Below are positions 1-10,286 of a stretch of 64,000 nucleotides of DNA, in pieces. Location: the NCBI RefSeq assembly GCF_002234675.1, contig NC_019867.2:5846001-5910000 (forward strand), read 5' to 3'. The stretch's first letter is position 1, and every line of letters starts with the position of its first letter. The position numbers and the translations under genes are program-made. Under the pieces are notes generated by a model, which saw nothing but the letters and a program-made list of their open reading frames with translations, made no database searches and had not been told where the DNA came from. Origin of the DNA: Oryzias latipes. Lineage: Eukaryota > Chordata > Actinopteri > Beloniformes > Adrianichthyidae.

Positions 1-1780
1 TTTGTCAAACACTTGTGTTTAATATTCTGCAAAATTCTAAAGATAAACCTATTTAAAAAAACAGAGCGTCCTCATTAAAACCCTCCCTGGGCAGCATCAC
101 TTTAGCTCGGACACACTTCTGCAGACAGCTCAGTCTTCCAGGTCTTGCATTGATGATTTTAGCTCATTAGTTCGGCAAAAGGCTTCTTCTGAGGTCTGAC
201 CCCACATTTTTGTGCTTGACCTGTATAGTATTGAGAATAAGTGACCATGATAAAGCCAGTTTCCCTCCCTTTCCCTGACTGATTTAATGGGAGTTCAAGC
301 TTCTTTCCCATCTTTACTGCTGGTCTGAACTTAGATTATTTCTTGAAATGTCAGGTTGTTTAGATCCTTTTGTGATAAATAATTTTCGTGAATCTGTATG
401 AATATGCTTTAATGTGGTTTAATAGTAAAACTATGATTTTTTTTTTGTTTGTTTTTCTTGTAAATATACTAAATTGGGATTTAGCATGCCATCTAGTCCA
501 AACAAAGCACGTTCTGTGCAAACATCTTATTTTATTTAGGCTTTGTTTAAGACAGATTTGTACAATCCAATACCCCAACTGCTTCTAAAAATGTGTTGTC
601 ATGTCATTAGTTTTTAATCTGGCTTCCTCAAAAACAATAATCACACATGTCCCTGCACTGTGGGTCTTCAACAAGCCTGAAGCCTCCTTGATCTACATTT
701 GGCTGAAAGAGTTGCATGCGTCACATCTTTCCCATAATGCAAGAGGCAGAGCTGTGGAATTAGATTGAATCAGCCGTTTATCTTATTAAGTACAAAAGAT
801 GTTTGTTTTCACACATGGACCCACCACAGCCTGATCCTCATCACTGTTTTTTTTAAAAGCTCGATCAGCACAAATCCAGAGTTGAGCCGAAAGAGTTTGT
901 TCAAACTAAGTTGTAGTGGTTTCATTTCTGAGGAAGTTTTTTACTCTTTGATTTCAGAATAAGAAGATAATTTTGTGAAAGAAATAACTGTGTTGATACG
1001 CAGCCAGTAGATCTATGAAGACTCACAGATTATCTCACAGATGACATCAGATAAATCTCCACCTCCCCAACCAAAACTTAATCTGAGATAAGATGTATAC
1101 ATTGCATTGTCATGTTGCTATATTCAGCTTGTAAAATAAGCTTTTAGGTTGAAGTTCAGTACCAGAATAAATCACCCTCTTATCAGTTGCATGAGCTTTA
1201 CCCAGTCTGACCCCTTGAATCTGCCTGTTGCAGTAATGTTCAATAGACTGAGAAATGTCCAACCCTGGAACCTAATCAAGAGCTTTTGTCAGTTTTAAGT
1301 GGGAGTTATGGGCTTTAACACAAGGACAATGTTGCCACATTCCTCATTAAGGCTTCGCTGCGAAGCTTCTTTCTGAAATTTCTTATTTTTAGTTTTCTTC
1401 AAGACAGATTTATGTTTGAGGCTGAAATTTCAATGTGATATCAGCAAAAATTTCTGTAATTTTAAACATTTTTCAAATGAAACAAAAAAGAGCAAAAAGC
1501 ATAAATGTGAAAAGGTTGTTTATTTGATCAAACTGGATCTGTAAAGAAAGTCTTTCCTAAGTTTTTTGGGGGGTTGGAGAACTGCTCAGAGACATCTGCA
1601 GATTAAATGAACCTGTTTTCTGCATTACTTGATCAAGTGGGAGGGAGGTTCCTCTACATTTCATCCCGAAAAATCAAACCAGAACATATCTAAGCAATTT
1701 GATTTATCGACATTTTATAGTTGACAATTTGCTCTTTGAGGGATTGCTGCTCCAAAAGGTTTTTGCTAATAAACCGAAAA
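1..1780. other. Intergenic stretch with no recognised gene
   Basis: Both strands hold only short open frames (all under 75 codons) with no recognisable domain and no chain of splice-compatible exons. The sequence is AT-rich with scattered T and A runs. It could include part of the 3' UTR of a gene to the left, but nothing shows this directly. Confidence 0.5.
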
Positions 1781-2540
1781 TTGTGCTTTATGTGCATCTA
1801 TATGTCCATTAGTTATCCGATGCACATAACATAGCCAAAGAGTCAAAATGTAGGGATAAAACAACCACATAAAGCTCTGGAGTTACAGGTTGCAGACCTC
1901 TGCTCTAAATCAGTGTACCGCCAAAAATAAGCATGTGAAGTCATGAAGATTTAGGAATGAAGCTGGAATATACTTTTTTCTTTTTACGTTATGTGGCTAT
2001 TTTTTGTTTGTGAATTATCTTCAATTTAACAGTAACTTCGTAGATGACCTGCCTCTAAGTTGCTGGGTCTTTACAGATTATCACGTTTGTCTCCTTGACC
2101 CCATTTCGGATCCACGTGTCTGCAGTCCTCAGTCTGTCCACACGAGGGCGCCGTCGGTCGTTGTGCTTTATGTGCATCTATATGTCCATTAGTTATCCGA
2201 TGCACATAACATAGCCAAAGAGTCAAAATGTAGGGATAAAACAACCACATAAAGCTCTGGAGTTACAGGTTGCAGACCTCTGCTCTAAATCAGTGTACCG
2301 CCAAAAATAAGCATGTGAAGTCATGAAGATTTAGGAATGAAGCTGGAATATACTTTTTTCTTTTTACGTTATGTGGCTATTTTTTGTTTGTGAATTATCT
2401 TCAATTTAACAGTAACTTCGTAGATGACCTGCCTCTAAGTTGCTGGGTCTTTACAGATTATCACGTTTGTCTCCTTGACCCCATTTCGGATCCACGTGTC
2501 TGCAGTCCTCAGTCTGTCCACACGAGGGCGCCGTCGGTCC
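1781..2540. repeat. Exact 380-bp tandem duplication upstream of gpat3
   Basis: Bases 1781-2159 and 2161-2539 read identically at an offset of 380 bases; I saw no mismatch when comparing the lines. The unit starts with TTGTGCTTTATGTGCATC and ends with CGAGGGCGCCGTCGGTC. Copy 2 runs directly into the GC-richer sequence of the gpat3 first exon. The unit holds a CACGTG E-box, so that site is also doubled. Perfect identity means a very recent duplication, a segregating variant, or an assembly duplication. Confidence 0.95.
2493..2498. promoter_or_regulatory. CACGTG E-box upstream of gpat3 (second copy at 2113-2118)
   Basis: A palindromic CACGTG lies within TCCACGTGTCTG about 140 bases before the splice donor of the presumed gpat3 first exon, and again 380 bases upstream in the duplicated unit. 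USF, MYC/MAX and ChREBP-type bHLH factors bind this motif, which suits a lipogenic gene, but a six-base palindrome is weak evidence and no binding is shown. Confidence 0.3.
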
Positions 2541-2618
2541 GGCGCAGATGAACTTTGTACATGTAGTAAATGGGCGTGTTTGGCTCCGAGCGCCTGAGCC
2601 AGCGAGGGCTGACAGAAC

Positions 2619-2959
2619 ATGGACCGCAGGCTGACACGTAAGTCGATCTGCTGTCATTTGAGAACAGTGTCCGCTGGTTTTAGAGAAGTCATTTTAGACA
2701 AGAAGCAGAATGAAAGCACTTAGGAGTTAATGTGAAGTTCAGCAGAACTTTGTCTCAGTTTGTTGACTTGTGTTCTTCCTGCTGGGTCAGTCAGTGTGTG
2801 AAAAGTTAGGAGCTTTTGAAACATGGACCCTGATTGAATCAGCTGTGCGTCAGTGTTTTCCTCAGTTGTCACCGATCAAGTCCTTCAATTATTTAATGAC
2901 TTTGTTTATAAGCAAAACTCACATTTCTCTCTGCCTGACAGGATCTATCCATTTCTGAG
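2619..2959 (+). other. gpat3 5' UTR exon 1 end and splice-spanning upstream ORF
   Basis: A donor (CAC|GTAAGT) at 2637/2638 and an acceptor (GACAG|GATC) at 2941/2942 define a first intron in the 5' leader. An ATG at 2619 in exon 1 reads across this junction as MDRRLTRSIHF and stops at 2957-2959, 39 bases before the gpat3 start at 2999. If transcription starts upstream of 2619, this 11-codon uORF could dampen translation of gpat3. The transcription start is inferred, not seen. Confidence 0.4.
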
Positions 2960-2998
2960 CCGGGGGGGCTTGTGAAGCCGCAGAGAATCAGGTTGGAG

Positions 2999-5900
2999 AT
3001 GGAGGACTTCTGGGCTGGGGTCCTTTGGGCTCTGAGGATTTGGCTGTACCTCATCGTGTGCCTCATCATGATCCCAGCCATGTTCGGGTTCTCTTTGGGC
3101 ATCTCAGAGACCTACATGACTTTTCTTGTCAAAACATTGGAGGTATTGTGTTTAAAACCTCATATTTTCACTCACAGACTTGAATACAAACAAGACATTT
3201 TTTTTCTTTTTTGGAAAATTTCCTTGACGCATCTCAAAGGAAGTTGTTGTGGAACCTGGATAAGATTTCTGCTTCCTTTGATAGCTCCACTAAGATAATA
3301 AAGCACAAATGAATATCTGCACACAGATTTAAGCAGGCTGGAGACCTTTGAAGTGTATTCTGTTTAAATTTATCTCCTGTGCATGTTGCAAAACACCCGA
3401 AAAAAAAGTGGGTGCAGAGAGTTCTTTGACTGTCTGTCTGTCCTCTGCAGTGGGCCACTTTGAAGATACAAAAGGCACACGCCGACGAGCAAGAACTTAA
3501 AGCTTTAGCTAGCAATGGTGAGTAGAGAACTCCTCTAAAGCAATGCTGTCATGTTATTGCGCAAAATCCAAGTGGGTCTAGGGACACTGCGAGTCTGCTG
3601 AAATGCTGGATTTCATAAATCACATGTCTGAACAGGCCTGTCGAAAGCAGCCTGGTTCACTGAAAAACAGCAGGTCTTCTAGTTCTGCAGAAAAAGGGTT
3701 GCATCTTACTTCTTTACACAGTGAGCTGTAACACGTTTAATGCAACAAGGTGAAGTCCCTCTGTGATCTCCTCTGACGGGATCCGATAAGACGCCATTAC
3801 TTAACTTCCTTATCGGCGTTTGAGTTGCTTGGGGGGCCAGTTCTGCCGGGCTGCAGCACCGAGTCACTACAGACCCTCAGCAGGCCCAAACTGTTGCATC
3901 CAAATGTTTTAATCTGAACATTTTAAGGACTGCAAAATAAATAAAGAAAAGTGTCCTAAGAACTTTGGATCAAAAGTTTGACCATTTTTGATTTGGACTT
4001 TGTCTGCTGTGTTATCAGAGTGTGGAGTCTAACCTGCTTGAAGTCTATCAGGTGGAGACTTAGATACCAGACAAAATTTATGACTTCTGAGTAAAGTCTC
4101 TATTTTTTACTTGGATTTCAATTAAAAGTTTAAAAAAAAGCTTCTCTTAACATGTTTTTTTTTTTGTTTTTGTTTGCAGTTTTTCTCCATTGGTTTGGCT
4201 CATTTCTTGAAACAGAAATTACATTCTGAAAATTCTAAGATCATGTGGCAAAAGAGTCTTACAGTTCAGCACAACACTTATAGCTCACTTGCTAAATCTA
4301 ATATATCTCCCCAAACTGTTCACTCATGCTTCAAAACTAAATTCCTTTCCCATGTAAAGAGTGAGTGCCACCAAAGTGGCAAAGATCCTTCTCAATTGCT
4401 TTGGCTCATTTCTTGATCAGACCGGACGTTCTCAACACTCTTGGTGCTTTTGTCAAAATAATGTGGATGGTTCGGCACAACGCCATGGTTCACCTGCAAA
4501 AGCTCATATCTCTCCCAAAACAATTCATTCATGTGTCAAAACTAAATTTCCTTCTCATTTAAACAGTCAGTGCCCCCAAAATACTTTGTCCCTTTGGCAT
4601 TGAGTAAGCACTGCAAGTCAAAATGATTAGATGTTTTTTGGCAGAGGGCCATTAAAATATCCCTCACGTCCACCTTTCAGTTTTAGCTCAGTCCTTCATT
4701 AACATTGGTTACTGTACTGTTTTTGTATAAAAGAATACAGTTTTGTATTAAACTGAAAAAAAGAAAAAGGATTTTAGGGTAAGAGTAGCCTCTTAGGTTT
4801 AACAGCACACATTGCACTCATACTGCCAAGGAAGTTCTAACCATTATCATTCACACACATAAAGTAACTTTCATACATCAGAGTAAAGAGAAAATGTATA
4901 CAGCATAATATACTTTATAATATAAACACAAACAAAAAACAATGAATATGATATGCAGCCTACAGTGCTGTAAATAATGCTTGAGTTTCACAACTAACAG
5001 TTCTTCACTGGTCGCTGTCCTCACCCTCCCTCTCCTGGCCATCGTCCTCACCCTGCTGGCCGTCCACACGCTGCTGTCTGTCTGGCCACAGATTCCTGTC
5101 CACCAACAGCGTATATTCTTCCTTACGATGCAACGAGGGAAGAAACGGCGTGCATGTCGCAACCATCCCCTACACTGATCTGTAATATCCTCACACGCAG
5201 CATCCATTGCATGGAGCAGGGACCTCTGATCCTGAGCCCGATGCTCATACACCCTCCACCTCCAAGCGGAAAAAACTCCTCAATAGGATTGAGAAAAGGA
5301 GAGTTAGGTGGTAGGAACACTATGACCATCCTTGGATAAGTAGTGAACCAGGCCCTGATGAGCGGGCCACAGTGGAAATTCACATTGTCCCATACGATAA
5401 CATATAGTGGTAGGTAAGGCCATACGAGATCTCTCTCATTTTCAGGGATCAAATCAAAATAATAATAAATGTATCAAACGTTCCAAGGGAATCATATGTC
5501 GTATTCATGGTATTATGTTCTTGACTAATTTTGACAATTGAACAGACTATTGTGCATGTGATGACTTACACAATGAAATGATGCTGACTCATTTTGGAGC
5601 GAATAACCATCAGACTGAGAATCAGCAATCAGTTTAGATCAACAAGATCTATTCACTTGGACATTGTGCTAAATGTAGGTTTCCTGCACTTCATCAATTG
5701 CAAAGATGTACTGAGACATTGAGACATGTACTAAGACATTTGCAATTTGATGAAATTAATGAGAAATTCCATTCTGTTGTGAACAATTGCCAAGGTGGTT
5801 TGGAGGTTTGTCCATGTTGTTTTGAGAATGTAATTTCTGTTTCAAGAAATGAGCCAAACCAATGGAGAAAAGCTGTAAGAGTTCAAACTTTGATTCTGTG

Positions 5901-8864
5901 TTTGACTGAAAGCTTTTAAGTAATGGAGATATGATGAGGTTGAATCATCCAGCAGATTGTTCTGGAGATATCCCTCTTACCAGTGGGTTTGTGTGTCAGG
6001 TCTTATCAAAAGAGAAAATGGTTCCATGGAAAAAGAGTTGGGGGAACTTCGACGCTCCAGACCCAAACCCCCGGTGGGAGGGGACTTCACACTCAGCGAC
6101 TCCTTCTATTTCACACGGCGTGGGATTGAGAGCATCGTAGAGGATGAGGTGCTTTAGGTTCTAGCTGACACTCGCTTGTCAAAGGTTTTTGGTTCGTTTT
6201 TGTCTTTATTTCTTTCTGTTTAAAAACCCAGGTGACGCAGCGGTTCAGCTCTGAAGAACTGGTATCCTGGAACTTACTGACCCGCACCAACAATGATTTC
6301 CAGTACATAAGTCTGAGGCTGACGCTGGTCTATGGCCTCGGTATCTTCGTGAGATACTGCATTCTTGCACCGCTTAGGTACACAGATGTTGAATACCTGA
6401 TGCCTGCAGAGTAAAGCTGACAGTCTGATGTGGAGATGCTAAGGCACCTCTGCTCTGCTAGCAGGAACAAATCTTTGGTCCTCATGTTCTCCATTTATTT
6501 GGTGTCACATTTCCTGTGAGTTTGAAAAAAGGCTGTCCCTCTCTTTCCAGGATAACTTTGGCTTGCATAGGTCTTACCTGGTTGGTTATTGGAACGTCAG
6601 CAGTCGGATTACTTCCTGACTGGAGGTAACTACTAAAACAAAACCCATCAAAAATGATTTTTTTTTTCATTTCTGCTTAAATTGTGCTTCAGTGTTTATG
6701 AAAATGTGTGTTTTCAGGATAAAGTCTTGGATCAGTGAGTGGGTCCACGTCATGTGCTACAGAATCTGTGCTCGAGGACTTTCTGCCACCATCCACTATC
6801 ATAACAGGTAGTTTGTAATTAAAGTCCCCCTCCAATCATGTTTTGATTTATTTAAAAGCGTTCCCAGTGGTCTTTTAATCATAATTATGTTGTTTTAAGG
6901 CAAAAATTCAAAAACCTGTTGTTTTCTAGGACATAGTTACTGCAAGGCAGCAGTAGTTTAGTAGAAATTTGCCTATGAGTTGTGGGTGGGACTGTTGGCT
7001 TGGAGTAAGCCTTCCCTGACTTCCCATCATCCCTTTGTTAACACTCCCTCCCGCTAGTTTACTGTCCTTCCCACCCCTAACCTAAAATTAGAGGTGCTAC
7101 AAAAGCGAGCAATATTGGAGCCATCATGCCAAACGGCTTTGGTCCAGATTCTAGCCCAGACGAGGAAAAACAAAGACGTGCATGGTTCTATTTGTCTGCA
7201 ATCGGATGCATCGGAATGAAGCGGAGCACAGAGCTTGTGGGCTGGCAACTGTAGCATTTCATCACTGCTACAAGCTTTTTCAAACCGCATTTTTTTGTCT
7301 GCTCCTGATTCACAATTTGAAGAAAGAAATGACTCAGAAATGCCATTTTTAATGGAATTTTCTTAACATGTCCTCCATCATGAAAAAAATGCTGCAAGAA
7401 TGTTGAGAAGAATGTTTTGCATTGTTGTGGGTCTTTAAGTACTTCTCTAAAAATCAAGAAAAAACATCTTAAAGGTTCTTTACACCCTGATCTTCATCTC
7501 ATCTTCACAGAGAGAACAAACCTAAAAAAGGAGGGATCTGTGTTGCCAATCACACCAGTCCCATCGACATAGTCATACTTTGCAACGATGGTTGTTATGC
7601 AATGGTATGCATGGAAATCTGTGCAATATTTTTCTCATAATGATGCCTTGAACCAACGTATTTTTTTACCTCTGAACCTCAGGTAGGTCAGGTCCACGGA
7701 GGCCTGATGGGGGTTGTTCAGAGAGCTATGGTCAGGTCTTGTCCTCATGTCTGGTTTGAGAGAGCAGAGATGAAAGATCGCCATCTAGTGACCAAAAGGT
7801 TAGCATTACCTTAACGTTTTCTCATCCGGCTTTTGTTTCTGTGCCGTTTTTCTGGGAGATTGCATTTCTTTTGTTCCTCAGAGAGAACCAGATATATTTC
7901 TGAAGGTTGAGGATCTTTGATGCGTCATCTGAAGTAGAGACGTAAACTTGTTTAGGTGATCAGAAGAAGGTCTCATTTGTCCTTTGCTGTGCTGTTTTCA
8001 GGCTAAGAGATCATGTGAACGACAAGAAAAAGCTTCCCATATTGATTTTCCCAGAAGGTATGTGTCACTATTATCTGTGTCATCAAAGCAGACACTGAGG
8101 ATTATATTAGCATAGCAGTCTGGACACTGATCTGTTACAAGTGAGCCCAGATTGTGTTAGTTTTTGAAAGAGCTCACACACAAGTCTTCTGTCTCCTGGT
8201 TCTGCAGGAACCTGCATCAACAACACATCTGTCATGATGTTTAAAAAGGGAAGTTTTGAGATTGGAGGAACAATATATCCTGTAGCCATTAAGGTGATTC
8301 AGTCCTCTCCAGGAGTACTCTCTTCACATATTTCTGTAGTCTTCTGGCTGATTCATTTCACCTCCCTTTTTCAGTATGATCCAAAATTTGGAGATGCTTT
8401 CTGGAACAGCTCCAAGTACAGCATGGTGAGCTACCTGTTGAGGATGATGACCAGCTGGGCCCTCGTCTGCAATGTCTGGTACCTGCCCCCCATGCACCAG
8501 AAGGTATGACAGACCGAAAACGAATGTCCTACGATATGCATGTTAAAAAAAAAAAAAAAACACTCATGTCTGTGTTGATTCCACAAATGTCAGGAGGGAG
8601 AAGATGCAGTCCAGTTTGCAAACAGAGTGAAATCTGCTATCGCTCATCGGGGAGGGCTGGTGGATCTGCAGTGGTAATCCGTCAAATTGTTTTCAGTCTG
8701 ATTATTTCTCATTTGTTGATCAAATAAAAAAAAACTGCTTTCACTTTGGTTGCATCTGCAGGGATGGAGGGCTGAAGAGGGCAAAGGTGAAGGAGTCCTT
8801 TAAAGAGCAGGAGCAGAAGAAGTACAGCAGCATGGTGGTGGGAGAGGACAGCCACAGCGACTGA
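2999..8864 (+). CDS. gpat3: Glycerol-3-phosphate acyltransferase 3
   Basis: GPAT3 is an ER-membrane enzyme that acylates glycerol-3-phosphate at sn-1, the first step of phospholipid and triglyceride synthesis. Coding exons: 2999-3142, 3451-3517, 6000-6148, 6232-6377, 6551-6625, 6718-6807, 7511-7604, 7683-7798, 8002-8057, 8208-8293, 8375-8503, 8594-8673 and 8762-8864, all GT-AG. They sum to 1335 nt (444 aa), against about 434 aa in human. The N-terminus has a hydrophobic segment followed by FSLGISETYMTFLVKTLEWA, close to human GPAT3. Two more hydrophobic segments follow the VTQRFSSEELVSWNLLTR block. The acyltransferase motifs are intact: NHTSPID (NHx4D, exon 8), GGLMG, FPEGTC (exons 10-11) and the VAIKY region. 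ATG 2999 fits the family start. The last exon ends in SHSD. GPAT4 is the nearest alternative, but the sequence follows GPAT3 throughout. Confidence 0.97.
4177..5875 (-). mobile_element. Decayed DDE (Tc1/mariner-IS630 type) DNA transposon in gpat3 intron 3
   Basis: The outer ends are inverted repeats. The block TTCTCCATTGGTTTGGCTCA plus about 25 further bases (near 4182-4226) recurs in reverse complement at about 5835-5870. The right end reads CTG followed by TA, as expected for a TA-targeting element starting with CAG; the left end reads CAG but its flank is TG, so the target duplication is imperfect. The left arm holds two diverged copies of a roughly 200-bp subrepeat (about 4182-4377 and 4393-4585), both carrying TTTGGCTCATTTCTTGA. 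A partial minus-strand transposase lies inside. It spans 1.7 kb and sits in the intron between the third and fourth gpat3 exons counted from the ATG-containing exon as second. Confidence 0.8.
4878..5452 (-). pseudogene. Transposase remnant, DDE endonuclease C-terminal half
   Basis: The minus strand encodes WDNVNFHCGPLIRAW, then LPPNSPFLNPIEEFF, in one frame (5452 down to about 5260). A neighbouring frame continues with LLHAMDAACEDITDQCRGWL and HARRFFPRCIVRKNI (about 5235 down to 5130). This order matches the C-terminal half of IS630/Tc1-like DDE transposases known in fish genomes (DDE_3 superfamily). One frameshift near 5255-5265 separates the pieces, and the N-terminal DNA-binding half with the first catalytic aspartate is missing. 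The element therefore cannot encode its own transposase. Confidence 0.75.
6819..7438 (+). mobile_element. TTAA-bounded non-autonomous element, family A copy 1
   Basis: It begins TTAAAGTCCCCCTCC and ends GTGGGTCTTTAA, so both ends carry TTAA and an inverted repeat of about 12-14 bases. It lies in gpat3 intron 7 and holds no coding frame of note. Related copies occur at 15701, 37502, 51792 and 61441. TTAA at both ends is the signature of piggyBac-type target duplications, but no transposase is present to confirm the superfamily. Confidence 0.7.
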
Positions 8865-9275
8865 GCTCCTACGCCTTCTTCTACCAGAGAATAGAAGGAG
8901 CAGAGGGGGGCTCTCCACCCCAGCTTCACTCTCATCGGCAGGGAATGCTGAAAGGCCACAGGACTTTGACAAACACTGAAAACTACCAGCTGGAAGGAGA
9001 AGAGTCTCAGTGATTAACACTTGTGCAATACTTGACACTGTTAAAGCAGGGATAAGGAACGTTTTTATTGCTGCTTGATATGGCTGCTGTTTGATTATTA
9101 ATGTTGGGAATTTTCCGTTGACAACAGATGTTTAAAGAACAAACTGCTTAAATGAACCAAGGCTTGTAATTTTTTTTCTGTCTCAAAAATGAAAATTTGA
9201 AAGATTTTAGATTGAAAGCAAAAATATTCCTGGAGCAATTAATGTTTATATGCATTAAAAACCACCAACGGTTAC
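8865..9275 (+). other. Presumed 3' UTR of gpat3
   Basis: No reading frame follows the stop codon. An ATTAAA variant polyadenylation signal lies at 9254-9259, and the sequence is AT-rich. The 3' end of the opposing minus-strand gene starts within 200 bases, so the two transcription units converge. Confidence 0.45.
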
Positions 9276-9460
9276 ATTTTTTAACCATTTAACACTTTAT
9301 TGCACCTTGCAAAAGAACAACATGACTGACAGTTTGTTAATATATAACATATAAAACAAAGTTTTTAAAGACAATCTTATCATAATTCTTTTTAAAAAAC
9401 TAAATTAAAAGAAAATACAGTAAAATGTGGATTTTCAAAATAATCTGAGACATGGAGGCC

Positions 9461-9782
9461 TCACAGAACAATACACATCTTGGACGATTTGGAAGGCTTT
9501 TCTCCTGAAACTGTGTCTTTAATCTGTGGAGTTTCCTCTTTAGCCCCTAAAAGCCAAATTAAAATCCATTTACTTCAAACTCTTGTGGTACCAATGTGCG
9601 ATTTTTAATTTCTTTCGTACTCACCATCACTTTCATGATCACTTGACTCTGTTCTGCTCTGCAGGTCCTGCACAAAATCAAAAACTCCTTTAGTCTTCTT
9701 GAGATTTTTCTGTAAAGCTGTAATCACGGTGCTTACCTGCAAAAGTCTAGTTTTGTTCTGTACTTTTTGAAGTTCCTGGTAC
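9461..9782 (-). CDS. 3' exons of an unidentified CaaX-box protein (partial)
   Basis: Three exons in compatible phase are visible on the minus strand: 9737-9782, 9625-9667 and 9461-9546, each flanked by good splice signals. They encode YQELQKVQNKTRLLQ, then DLQSRTESSDHESDG, then a lysine- and serine-rich end with PSKSSKMCIVL before the stop. The first part is polar and heptad-like, suggesting a short coiled coil. The last four residues, CIVL, fit a CaaX box; a final leucine favours geranylgeranylation, and the nearby lysines would help membrane attachment. A 16-base candidate microexon (10068-10083) would extend the frame as VFEKG. Upstream exons are not found; a transposon nest begins at 10170. 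I do not recognise the family. It may be a gene fragment or the tail of a real gene whose other exons lie beyond the nest. Confidence 0.45.
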
Positions 9783-10286
9783 CTGAAAGAGATTGATTAC
9801 AAAATGCTAAAAACTCTGCAAAGTTTAGTTTAATGGACAATTCAACAATTCATGTTTCTTTTCTGGAAAAAGAAAAGATTATTCCCTGCTTCAGCCTGCA
9901 GTAAAAAGGCAGAACAAGATGAAAAAAAACTTTTTTTATGCAAAGTTCAGTAGGGTTGAAACATAATAGTTGAAACATAATATTTGCATAAATGTGAAGA
10001 GGGGACTAAAAATTGCAATTAAGCATAAATGCTTATTTGAATGCAAGTACAACTTAAGGAAACATACCCTTTCTCAAAAACAACTATGAAGTAAAAAGAT
10101 ATTTTTTACTGTCTTTGAAACACTGGAGCAAAAAAGTATCTGTTAGTTATAGATTCTGCAAGTTGTTCCACTTAAAAATATGAGAGAGATCTGTGACTTT
10201 GATCATAAATACACTTCAGCTGTGAGAGAATGGCATCCGCAGTGCTCCAAAGGTCTTTCTGCTTGAACCACAACCATGTCCAGACC

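Noticed and set aside
2972-2998. Longer gpat3 N-terminus starting at GTG 2972
   Set aside because: GTG is not a normal vertebrate start, and the ATG at 2999 gives the family-like N-terminus and length.
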